This document shows positions 36,459-45,989 of a stretch of 64,000 bases of DNA, piece by piece. Where the stretch lies: positions 18,184,677 to 18,248,676 of the forward strand of contig JAJEKV010000011.1 in assembly GCA_021234155.1 (NCBI GenBank), given 5' to 3'. Under the pieces are notes generated by a model that searched no databases, was not told the DNA's origin, and was given only the letters and a program-made list of their open reading frames with translations. Each line of letters begins with the position of its first letter. Positions within the stretch are counted from its first letter, which is position 1. Origin of the DNA: Isoetes taiwanensis (lineage: Eukaryota; Streptophyta; Lycopodiopsida; Isoetales; Isoetaceae). The translations under genes and the position numbers were made by a program.

Positions 36459-36997
36459 CACACACCCTTGTCAAGTGTGCTACCAATATTTGTTGGAGAC
36501 ATTCCTTCACGTCTTCCTCATATGTGGGATTATCTCCAGGAGGTTCTATATTATTCTAGAACCTAAATGCATGCGCGACACTTGGCGCGATCTCATCCAT
36601 TAGAGTGGCGCGATCCTGACCGTTGGCTTAGATATATAAGGAGGCACCTCCTTCTTGTCAAACCATTCTGGTTCAACGCCAGTCTTGAGCCTTCTAGGCA
36701 TCTATCTCGTATTCCTACTTGCCTTCGAGCCATTGTATTCTTGATTCCTGTTCATATATCAAATTCTTTGCCGATCTTGGCGTATTTCTTGCGTATTCTC
36801 CACGTATTTTCCTTGTTTTCGCGTAGGTTCATGACAGTTTGAACCGGAATCCCTTACCGGTTCTTGCCTGCTCTGATCCTAAGCATTTTTTTTTGCTCGT
36901 ATTTGGTGATTTTATATCTATGGAGGAGGTTTCCACGTTATTACAGTAGGTCCAGCAGCTTGTTCAAGTATGCCAGCAGTTGCAGTTGGACAATAAA
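36459..36997 (+). other. Retroelement leader fragment with TATA box and gag start
   Basis: A TATATAAGG box at about 36633 is followed by a leader-like sequence. A short frame from ATG 36918 (MEEVSTLLQ, a stop, then a Gln-rich stretch) resembles the coiled-coil start of a Ty3 gag. This frame is cut at 36997 by the LTR of the next element, so it appears to be the insertion target. Confidence 0.45.
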
Positions 36998-38585
36998 TGT
37001 GACGTTCCAAGTATTTATACGGTATACGCATAAATATACTGACACGTCACCCAGTAGAGGTACGCCACCATGGGGGATTTTAACCTAGGGGGTTGACCTA
37101 AAAGGGATTAATTTAGTATGCTAAATTAATCATTAAAGGTTAATTACCTATAATTAAGAAATTAATCTCTAATTGGATTAATTAGGATAATGGATGGATT
37201 AGGAAGGCGCCACTTGGCCAAACTCGATTGGCCAGCATGGGGATGCTAACTTGGGGCATCAACATTGAACCTTTGTCCCATTTGACCCCAGAATCGAGCC
37301 AGGAGAAGGAGCAGCTGAGCGTCCAAGTTGCTGAAGCTGTTGCTGAGTGCCCAAGTTTGCTAAACACCCAAGCCTTAGAAGATGGAGCCACCCCATGATA
37401 ACGGATCAAGTCGAAACTCGGGTTAGTAGACAGTCTAGTTTGATATCTCTAAGGCTAGTGCTTTAGTCAAGTTCTCTGAGTCTTCTCTGGTTGTTCTAGC
37501 TTAGGATTAACCCTTCTCTGATAATTAGGACTACATTTCAATTATGGATTATGTTTATTATGAATGGATGGATGAATCTATGAAAGTATTTCTGTTAGCC
37601 TTCCGTAAAGCAGGGATTAGAGGGGGGTAGAGACCTCTGTGCCTTATGCTTTAGTATGCTCCTAGTAGCTCCTTTAATTCCCAATTGTATGCGGCCTGTG
37701 CACAAGAGACCACCGAGTTGTGGGTGCTATGGAATTGCTTAGCACCAGAGAAGGGACACAGTGGTGAAGTGGGGGTGGGGTCTTGCACGAACATACAAGG
37801 CTCCTGGGACTCCTACAGTGGGCTAGGCCTGATAGCCGGTCACGTAGAGGGCCGGGTATGGGTCTGACACTCCCTGGGTGCAGAGGTGTGACCCGTATGG
37901 GGCATCCTGTACTTTGAGTAGATTTAGGGTGAGTAAGTCGGGTATGGATGCGGGGGTCGCTGATGCGGCACGTATTCTCTAGCTCACCCATGGAACCGCT
38001 GTGATCCTGGAAGGGGACACTTCCCTGACCTGCCTCATCGGACCATGGCTTCATGAACCCTGGAGTAGGCTCGAAGGGTGATACCTTGAGTCTGCATCTC
38101 CGGAAGGCTATAGTGATGCCATAGCATGATTCGACTCATCTGCAAAGTGTGCACAGGAGGGGCGGATGGAGTGGACAACCCTAGCCGATGTTCTATGCCA
38201 GCCAACGCCATGTCAAGATTCGGTCTGCTGATCTCTTGAGACCTAGCCGTCATGAGCCGGGGTAGAACCATGGATTTGGGGTGTTTTCCCTAGTATTAAA
38301 TGCATCTTCTTTGTTGTTGTCAGTTGGATGGATGTGCCACCCTTCGTGGTGGTATTTTATGATATGATTATGCTATATGCTAACCTTGTATTCACGCTTC
38401 CGCGACATAGTAGCCCCATTGAAGGCGTGGGCCGAATGACCCCTCTGTGTCCTTCACTCGAGCATCTTTCTACAGATGGCCCGAGTTAGACGGAGGGCCC
38501 TGCTCATGGTGAGATGGTTGCCATGGGAGGGGAAAGTCCCCGTATGTATACGGCCGAGCGTTGTATATGTTCTGGGAGCATCACA
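36998..38585 (+). repeat. 5' LTR of the histone-carrying element
   Basis: Begins TGTGACGTTCC and ends GCATCACA, giving the inverted TGTGA...TCACA termini. It is followed after one base by a tRNA-Met primer-binding site. The length is 1588 bp. The first 51 bp contain an inverted pair of TGACGT/ACGTCA words, the core bound by plant bZIP factors; whether this is functional is unknown. Short open frames inside it are not genes. Confidence 0.8.
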
Positions 38586-38586
38586 G

Positions 38587-38600
38587 TGGTATCAGAGCCG
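38587..38600 (+). other. Primer-binding site, initiator tRNA-Met type
   Basis: TGGTATCAGAGCCG begins one base after the LTR end. It is complementary to the 3' end of plant initiator tRNA-Met and would prime minus-strand DNA synthesis. Confidence 0.93.
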
Positions 38601-39263
38601 TGATTTCGGTTGTTCGAAATCATAGCACTGACCAAACCCTAACTCGTTAGTTCGGTAGTTAGGTGGGAGTTAAGCTAGTGTGATTGTCTAGCTCTTTGAT
38701 GTTTGGTTTTGTGCTAGGTTGATGTAGTAGATTGTAAGTTTTTAAGAGGTTCAGGGCGACTGGAGGACCCAAGTTTGGAAAGGCCATAACTTGTTGTAGG
38801 TAGCTCGGATGGAGGCGAAAATGGTTCCAATGGATCGGGCACCTCTCAAATACCCTAGGGGGCGCGTCTCCCGAGGGCGGAACGTCAACAGCAGGCCGAA
38901 AAGTCGAAAGGGGCGCTGCTGTCGTCCGAGGTGTTTCTTTCGAAGAATTAGGAGCGTATAACGCGTCTCGCGTATTTTTATACGCGTCCGTTTTTTTTTT
39001 TTTTTTTTTTTTTTAATTTGAAAATTTTTAAATAAAAAGTTAAAAGTTAAATTCAAATTTGAGTCACTTTTTGAAAAGTGTGTTTCTTTGCACGACTTTC
39101 CTCTGCCATAGCCGCCGGACTAGAGCTCCTTTTCTGCCATAGCCGACCTCTACCGCCACCGTGCAACCACCCTAAAACCCTAGCGCCTTCGCCTACCCCC
39201 TAGCGCCACTTGTCTAAGCTTGAGCGCCCTACTTTCTCTCTCTTGCTAGCCATCGCAAGTACC

Positions 39264-40541
39264 ATGATGCCGCGCTTCAAGCTCACCGTGGACCTAAAGA
39301 AGGCGACTGTCTTCCAGTTGTTTAGTGTCCTAGTGGACTATCTCTCGGGTGATAACCCTATGATTGACACTGTTCTAAACCTCCTTGTAACTCATTTCAC
39401 TGAGGGCCATAGAATCCCCTATCCAATCTTTCATTTCAATGACCGCTTCCTCATGAAGCTAAACGCTGCAAACCAACCCTACACCCTTGTAGAGCAGCCT
39501 GATCAAGCTTGGGCCCTTGTCAAGTTTTATCCACTAGCCAGCGAGGAGGAAGATCCCGCGGAGCTTATCCGGACAGAGGCCCAACGGATTCAGCACCTTG
39601 CCAGGGTAGAAGACCTTCACCAAATAGCTAGTGCCCTACCAGAGGAGCGGGCTAGCCAATTCTATTACCTTGGTAAAGGCCATGTACTTATGTACAAAGA
39701 CCATTACACTCTTCCCACTTTCTTTTGGAACGAAGAACTTTATAGCTTTGTTTTTGAAAATGTTCCCCCTACCTTCACACAAGATCGCATGGACCTTATG
39801 CAAGCGGACATGCGGGCCCACCCGGCCCGGTACCATATGGAGATTGCCAGGCGGATACAAGTGCGCTTGGACAAGGAGGCCAAGGATGCCGAGAGAGAGA
39901 GGCTCCGTAAGGAAGAGGAGGATGCCCAAAACCAGCAGGGGGACCAGCAAGTTGACCAACAGGGGGATCAAAATGTTGACCAAAATATAGATCAACATGT
40001 GGATCGAGGCGCAGGCCAGAATACTGTTGTCCCAGAAAAGGAGGATCGGTGGAGGAATAGGAAGAGGAAGAATACAAACCCTGTAAAAGGAGGAGTCAAT
40101 TACAAGACCCGGCTTCAGAAGGATGCCCAAATTGGAAAGAAGACGTCAGCTCAGCGACGGGAGCAGATTGTCCAGAGGGCGAAACATCCCTCGACCGGCG
40201 GGAAGTCTTTGAAATTGCTCAGGGAAACTGTCAAGCCGAGGAAGCCCCATAGGTTCCGACCGGGCACAGTAGCTCTTCACGAGATACGTACGTATCAGAA
40301 GACTACTGAGCCATTGATTCGCCGGCTACCTTTCCAGTGGCTTGTTCGGGAGATTGCCCAAGAATTTAAGACCGGCCTGAGGTTTCAGGCCTTTGCTATC
40401 CTCGCACTCCAGGAGGCAGCCGAGGCTTACCTCATAGAGATTCTGAGTGACGCCAACCTCTGCGCCATCCATGCAAAGAGGGTTACCATAATGCCCAAGG
40501 ACCTCCAGCTTGCAAGGAGGATTCGAGGGGAGTTTCGGTGA
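39264..40541 (+). CDS. ORF1: unknown N-terminal domain fused to histone H3 fold
   Basis: 425 residues from ATG 39264; the frame is closed by a stop at 39201, so little N-terminal sequence is possible. Residues 1-197 match no family I know. Residues 198-219 are a highly charged helix, 220-249 a Gln/Asp repeat ([13 protein letters not shown]) and 264-269 a basic RNRKRK, likely a nuclear signal. Residues 306-314 read AKHPSTGGK, the H3 tail around Ser10-Lys14. Residues 328-425 align with H3 Pro38-Ala135 over all 98 positions without a gap ([58 protein letters not shown]). Cys110 and His113 of the H3-H3' interface are kept, and loop 1 has canonical H3 length, unlike CENH3. Lys9 is replaced by Pro, and the Lys27 region is deleted (10 residues). 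It lies between the primer-binding site and gag. No stop or frameshift is seen. The function is inferred only as nucleosome- or chromatin-related. Confidence 0.9.
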   Translation: MMPRFKLTVDLKKATVFQLFSVLVDYLSGDNPMIDTVLNLLVTHFTEGHRIPYPIFHFNDRFLMKLNAANQPYTLVEQPDQAWALVKFYPLASEEEDPAELIRTEAQRIQHLARVEDLHQIASALPEERASQFYYLGKGHVLMYKDHYTLPTFFWNEELYSFVFENVPPTFTQDRMDLMQADMRAHPARYHMEIARRIQVRLDKEAKDAERERLRKEEEDAQNQQGDQQVDQQGDQNVDQNIDQHVDRGAGQNTVVPEKEDRWRNRKRKNTNPVKGGVNYKTRLQKDAQIGKKTSAQRREQIVQRAKHPSTGGKSLKLLRETVKPRKPHRFRPGTVALHEIRTYQKTTEPLIRRLPFQWLVREIAQEFKTGLRFQAFAILALQEAAEAYLIEILSDANLCAIHAKRVTIMPKDLQLARRIRGEFR

Positions 40542-40802
40542 TCATGCGACCTACTTTATTCTGTTGTACAATTTTGTGGATCTATCTATGTACAATATTC
40601 TTTTTGTGAATCTGTGAATATAAAAAATGTTTCTTTCCGCCACTTGGTGTATACTTAATTATGAATTATTAAGTAAATAATTTTTTTTTTTAAAACCTAG
40701 GAAAACGTGCCGAAAAGTATAAAGTCACTTTTGGCCCCTTAGGGTTTCATTTTCGTTCTTGCCTTTAGTATTTGCCTTCTCCTCCCTTGCGCCTTCCTCC
40801 TC
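40542..40802 (+). other. Spacer ORF1-ORF2
   Basis: 261 bp, AT-rich, with an AATATAAAAAATG stretch and a T11 run before a leader-like sequence. Possible RNA 3'-end and new 5'-leader signals are suggested but not demonstrable. Confidence 0.4.
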
Positions 40803-42194
40803 ATGGCTCGCCCAACTCTACACCAGTGGTATTTGGATGGTGAGCACTGGGACCCCGCGGTTCCCTTTGATGTTCTTCATCCTTATCTGCTCTAGCAAGT
40901 GGACCTCGTCTCGAACATGCAGGCGCACCCCGACTATGCTGCTTTCCTTTGGTTCTACTGCGAGGAGATTGTGCCTGCATGCGTCTTCAACGAAAACGAT
41001 TCACAGCTCTACCTCGACTTCCACACTTTGCTCGAGATGTTAGGAGGTGATGAGCATGCCCGGAATGTCATCAAGGGTATAAGGAGAAGAGGGACCGACC
41101 TCCCCATCGTTACTATAGATCGGGAAGTCTGTTTTGAGGCCCGATTTGCACTGGCCATTATCATGGACCAGTATATTGAAGATGAGCAGATAGCGGCCGA
41201 GCAAACTTCTACACCAGTACCTCCTGACCCGGAAGACGATGAGGTCGTCGACGAGCAGGATTTTGTAAGGTGGAGGGAACTCGCCACCGAAGGCCCGGCA
41301 AGCCGAGAGAAAGCCCTCAAGCTCGAAGGGCTAAATCTTCTTCCTACCGTACTCTTGAACAACCAGGAGTACCTGATTCTAGAGGACATTATGTGGGCCT
41401 ACCGGGTTATTGCTGATATGCGGGGCCGCAAGAAGATAGAGGTCCTCTATGATCTTGTTGAGTACTGCCAGGATGACTTCCTCGACTTTACCACACCGGT
41501 TGTGCATCCCCCACAAGTCGAGAACTTGTTGGCATATCGGCCAGAAGAGCTAGAGCCCGTTGAGACCCTTTTATCTCTCCGGCAGTTTTTATTGACTGAT
41601 ACACGCCAGCCTCCAGAGGAGCAGTTTGCGGCTCACATGAGGCCTCCTCCTACAGACCAGCCATTGCAGATCACCATGGGTGGGGTGGATCAAGAGGAGG
41701 AAGACCTTTGGGACACCAAGGTAAGTCTTAGGGATGATAAAGAAGAAGCAGAGCAGGAGAAGATTCCCGTTAACTTGGAAAAGGAGGCGGAGACCTCCAG
41801 GGATCCTCAAATTAGGGCAATGGGCAACCATTCGACCCGATTCTTCCTTTCAGCCTTCCGGCAAGGTGAGGTCTTGTTCTTCTCCAAGAACTTGGGGCCT
41901 TCTTCTGAAGCATCTTGGTGGGCACTTCGTGCAATATCCACCTTGGCGGGCCATAAGAAGATTGACTATCACGCCACCACCATTACCTTGGTCCGACGAG
42001 ATTTAGCTATCGTAGTGTTGGGGGACGTGGCGGGCTGCGCAAGTATGCGACTCCTTGTGGCGGCACCCTTGGCCACTTGCTTGCCACCAGAGGCAGCAGC
42101 TCGAGCCGCCCTCTCTGCTAGCCCCAGCACTACTTTGATGCGCTACCGGCCACCTCCTCAGCCTATGGACGACGAGGAGGAACCTAGTTCTTAG
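40803..42194 (+). CDS. ORF2: unknown protein with H4-like histone-fold candidate at C-terminus; one stop
   Basis: 463 codons from ATG 40803, with a TAG at 40893-40895 (codon 31, CTC-TAG-CAA, probably from CAG). After that stop, an ATG at 40917 leaves 425 residues. Most of it matches nothing I know: acidic linkers near 135-145, 280-300 and at the very end (MDDEEEPSS). Residues about 342-410 follow the histone H4 fold. RQGEV at 353-357 sits where H4 has RRGGV (39-43). Ser361 fits Ser47, then 29 residues (28 in H4) lead to His390-Ala391 (H4 75-76). Thr395 and Asp400 fall on Thr80 and Asp85. The His-Ala-x3-Thr-x4-Asp spacing is also that of H3. Overall identity is low, so this is a hypothesis. 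Position next to ORF1 suggests an H3/H4-like pair. Confidence 0.62.
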
Positions 42195-42387
42195 ATATTT
42201 TTCTTGTTACAGTTACGCATCTTGTATTGCGTATAGTTGTAATTTTTGATTGGCATTTTTTTTAGCCATCATACAATATATAGGGTATTTTCTTATGCTT
42301 TATGATTAGTGTATTGTGAGTACGACTAAATTGCGTCCCTATGATACTTGTTATCTCCTTTAGAGTTGGAATATAAGGAATTGTTCA
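42195..42387 (+). other. Spacer ORF2-ORF3
   Basis: 193 bp of AT-rich sequence including TTTTTTTTAGCC and ATACAATATATAGGG. Nothing coding. Confidence 0.4.
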
Positions 42388-42879
42388 ATGTCGTATATTC
42401 ATTCTTACCGTCTTGCAGACGAGGAACTCGAAGAATTTGAGGAAAGAATCACCAACGAAATACGAAGGGACGATCAGGGACCTCCCGACCAAGATTATGG
42501 CCAACGGTATGGAGAGTATCCAGATCGGGATGATGATTACGAAACAGAGGAGCCTCTGGAATAAGGAGAGCCCTATGACTCAACTAAAGGCCTGGAAATA
42601 GTCAATATTCTCCGAGAACGTGCTTTTGAGAATCTCCAACAAACTCTTCGACATACCTGGGATTACTGGGAAATGACAAGGCACGAAGCTTTTGCGGACG
42701 CCAACGACCACTTATGGCAAATCTTCTATGCGCTAAGAAACCTTTTTAACTTGCTCATTATCAGTCCTACCTTGGACTACCAGCATGTTATTATCCAGGC
42801 ATGGGCTCGCTACAAGGTAGTCCGGGCCGTACGGGAGAGCGTCCGCTACTCCATCCTGTACCCTTTTGCGCAGCCCTAG
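42388..42879 (+). CDS. ORF3: small acidic/helical protein, one in-frame stop
   Basis: From ATG 42388 (MSYIHSYRLADEELEEFEER) the frame runs 163 codons to 42879, with a TAA at 42562-42564. Before the stop it is acidic and rich in Asp, Tyr and Arg (YGEYPDRDDDYETEE). After it, it is predicted helical with many aromatic residues (RHTWDYWEMTRHEAFADAND, later WARYKVVRAVRE). I do not recognise it. A histone H2A/H2B relation was considered and not supported by eye. Confidence 0.5.
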
Positions 42880-43235
42880 TCCTAATCTCTTCAGTTGTCT
42901 TCTATGGTTAAGCATGTGTGACTAAAAGTGTCTAATGTACAGCCTTATGGCTAAATACGTATAATCGCTATTTTTGTACTGTATGACCCTAAGTTTTGTT
43001 AAAGATATATCTCCAATGTAACTGCTACTTTGGCTTAATAATAGAGCTCTTTCTTCCATTCTCTTGGACTGTTCTTATTATTATTCCCTAGCATTACTTA
43101 ACATGATCTCCTTTGTGACACGTGCTATCACCATAATTCTCCTTATACTTTCTTATGGTCAATATAGACGGTGCACGTAACGCCCCATGGCAGACACCCT
43201 CGAATGCTAGCAGATTAACACCGGAGCAATAACTC

Positions 43236-45011
43236 ATGTTGATGAAGCGGCAGTTAGTAGAGCTCCAGGCTTATGTGTTAAATGCCAACCCACCGCAGCA
43301 TATGCAAGAGGACGGACCAGAGTTACCTCCGTTACCACCAAGTCCACCACCACAGCAGCCACCTGCACCAGAACCAGGCCCTGTACCCGCACAAAGGAGG
43401 CACCGTTCCAAACGTCGTCGAAGCTCGTCTACGGATAGTCCCACATCCTCACAATCAGCCACCTCTGTGTCCTCAGAGTCGTCTATATCATCTAGTGACC
43501 ATGCAAAGCGCCGGGACAAGGAGTACCGTAAGACGGTTGATACGGCCATAACTAGTATATGGAAAAACAGGAAATTGGCCCAGTTTGATGGGAAATCTAG
43601 AGGGGCTGAATGCAGAGTCCTGGTTGGACGAGATGAAGGAGTTTGGGAAATCCTATGGCATGACGGAAAAAAGATACAGGAAAAGTTGCTACCACAAACC
43701 TTACAGGAGCCGCTCGTATTTGGTGGAAGGGCTATGCCAGAGCCAAGCATCTGGACAGAAGCAGGTGCAAGTTCAAAAAGTTTGCCAAAGCTTTTAATGT
43801 TGCACTATGTGCCCCGTGCGCACAAATGCCAACAGATTCAGACTTTTTACCGGTTAGAGCAGAAGGGTATGTCAGTTCAGGCCTACACTGATGAGTTCAT
43901 GCGCTTGAGGCTGTATGTGCCCGAAATGAATGAAAAGAGGGCGGTGGAGGGCTACATTGAAGGGTTGGCCCCATCAATTAAACGAATGGTTAAGGCCATA
44001 GACCCGAAATCAGTTGTTGAAGCTGAGGCTAAGGCATTGAGCCTTGAAGAGGACGCACCACGAAACCAGTACCAGCGCCCCGCCTCTTACTCGCAGCCAC
44101 GCCCGTACACACCTTATAAGGGCCGTTCACCAAGTCCGGGGCCCTCTCAGCAGAACTCTAACAGCCGCCAGGAGAAGAAAGTCACCTTCAACATGCCCGA
44201 CAAACCGAACAATGTCGGTAAGGAAGTTCGGAACCTCTTACAATCTATTCCCAAAGAGGCCCGAGAGCAGCTCCGCAGAGATAAGGCATGTTACAGGTGT
44301 ATGCGGCCCGGGCACTTCATGCAGAATTGCCCTTATGTCATGCAGACTGCCCAGCTGGCCATGGCCGACCTCGACTGGGATGATCTCGAGTCTACACCAC
44401 CTGCCAAGGAGAAGGCTCCCGAATATATTCACGGTGCGTCCCATATCCTTGCACCCATAGAAACCGGCAATGCTGAAAGTCAGCCTGCCGTTATTTCCAC
44501 TATAGGTCAAGTAGACAGTAAGCCTTTCATAATTCTTATGGATACGGGAAGTACACATAATTTTGCTTCTCCTAGAATGGCCCAGGTATTGCAGCTTGAG
44601 ACTTTGAGGTCCCGACCGAAGCCTATCACTTTAGCCAGTGGTAAAATCAGACATACTCATGGCCGACGCATTAACCTTAAAATGCAACTGCCAGGTGCAC
44701 CGGTTGCATTGGGTGCCGAGTTAATGGATATTGGCAAATACGATCTGATTGTGGGCATGGAATTCTTGGCATCTGCAAAGGCCAATATAGACTGCGAGAA
44801 ACGGGAGGTTACCTTCAACGCAGCTAATGGAGCCCGCGTAACTATAAAAGGTGATCCTTTAAACCCCATTATGCAGTCTATGTCCATCAGGCAGTTAAAT
44901 AAGGCTATACGCAAGGATACGCTACTTTACGTCATCAGACTTGCCTCCATTGAGTCAGATGCTAAGCAAAAACAAGTAGTTGATGCCTTGCCAAAGGGCA
45001 TTGTTAGTTAG
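43236..45011 (+). pseudogene. Ty3-type gag-protease, frameshifted though apparently open
   Basis: 591 codons from ATG 43236: a Pro/Ser/Arg-rich N-terminus, retrotransposon gag domain, zinc knuckle CYRCMRPGHFMQNC and an aspartic protease with MDTGSTHNF and later DLIVGMEFL. Although the frame looks open, the gag core is read in three frames. The expected gag sequence moves to frame +1 at about 43605 (ESWLDEMKEFGKSYGM), to +2 at an A run near 43666-43672 (TGAARIWWKGYARAKHLD) and back to the first frame at about 43825-43848 (FYRLEQKGMSVQAYTDEF). The shifts cancel, so no stop appears but about 75 residues are nonsense. The frame ends after protease with no reverse transcriptase following. Confidence 0.88.
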
Positions 45012-45939
45012 TCGCTTATTTCGTACATCGTTTTTAGTTATAGATGTAGGCAGAGGTTTTAAGTGCATCCTTGCTTTGAAAGATTGGCTGTGGCAATTGC
45101 CTCGTTTGCAGCATAAGAGTAAATAAGCTCTTCTAAAAGAAGCTTGGATTAATTAAGAGTTAGAGACAATGGTTTTAGTGAGGGGCCTGCTGTTTTAAGG
45201 ATGTATTTACATGAATGCTATATAAATAGATGCAAGTACAAATGCATAAAGAGAGGCTTTAGAAAGATTTGTGCGCAAAATCTATTATTTCCAATTTCCT
45301 GTTTACTAATATGCATATACTATGGGTTGTGATGGATGGCATGAATTAAGGCTGAAGGTTCCAGCCTGGTAGAATTTTCAGAATTCTGAGTGCATATCAT
45401 GTTAGTTTGAATTCAGGATTATGTTATTTGATAAGTGGATATCTGGGTATTTCAGCTCTTATTGATACATATTTTGCATTTGCTTTTTTGCATGATGCTC
45501 CACATGTGCTTTTTTATTTGGAGCTTTTTACTGAATATATGGAGCATCCATTGTCTAGCCTAATGGTGCAATGAAGATGACAGCTACCAAAACTTTGTGA
45601 ATAAGAATACCTTAACCATCATTCTTACTTTCTTTATTAGTGAACTCCCATGTCAACCTGCATTCTAAGCTGCTTAGGTAAGTAAGTTTGATCTACCGTA
45701 AGTTGGGTTGGTAAATTGTATTATCATTCCTTGCTTCTCGGAGACTCTTATGGCTGCAGGTTTGCCTATCAGGTTTGTCAGGTTCGAGTTGCTAGCTTAA
45801 TGTCTCATGCAATAGATCTTAAGCATTGTAGGTTATTTCATTGTAGGTTATTTCAGATTTATAGATGCATGCATGGCTGATTTATAGAGGATACATGCAG
45901 GTTCATACAAGTATTCATGGCAGATTTCTAATGTAGGAA
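45012..45939. other. Non-coding stretch after protease
   Basis: AT-rich; no RT, polypurine tract or 3' LTR resembling 36998-38585. The break in the element lies at or just after 45011. Confidence 0.45.
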
Positions 45940-45989
45940 TGTGTCATTTATCATTGTTGTACTCATCATGGGTTATTTCTGTTTTTATG

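Larger units (their letters stand above)
36998..45011 (+). mobile_element. Ty3-type LTR element carrying histone-fold ORFs (5' part only)
   Basis: Order: LTR (36998-38585), primer-binding site (38587), ORF1 with H3 fold (39264-40541), ORF2 with H4-like candidate fold (40803-42194), ORF3 (42388-42879), gag-protease (43236-45011). All are on the plus strand. The body ends after protease; no reverse transcriptase, integrase or second LTR is found in the remaining 19 kb. The 3' half has therefore been lost. The extra ORFs are separated by spacers of 193-356 bp rather than fused to gag. Confidence 0.8.

Noticed and set aside
37674-38271. Minus-strand frames inside the 1.6-kb LTR
   Set aside because: They sit within a defined LTR and show no domain.
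39264-40541. ORF1 as a CENH3 (centromeric histone)
   Set aside because: Loop 1 has canonical H3 length and sequence (EFKTGLRFQ), and the core is much closer to H3 than to CENH3.
41718-42419. Intron joining ORF2 (donor GTAAGT at 41721) to ORF3 (acceptor at 42418)
   Set aside because: The donor and acceptor look good, but the join leads into the wrong frame of ORF3, so splicing is not supported from sequence alone.
42388-42879. ORF3 as an H2A/H2B-like protein
   Set aside because: I tried to match its helical C-terminus to the histone fold, but the spacing of conserved residues did not fit. Left as unknown.
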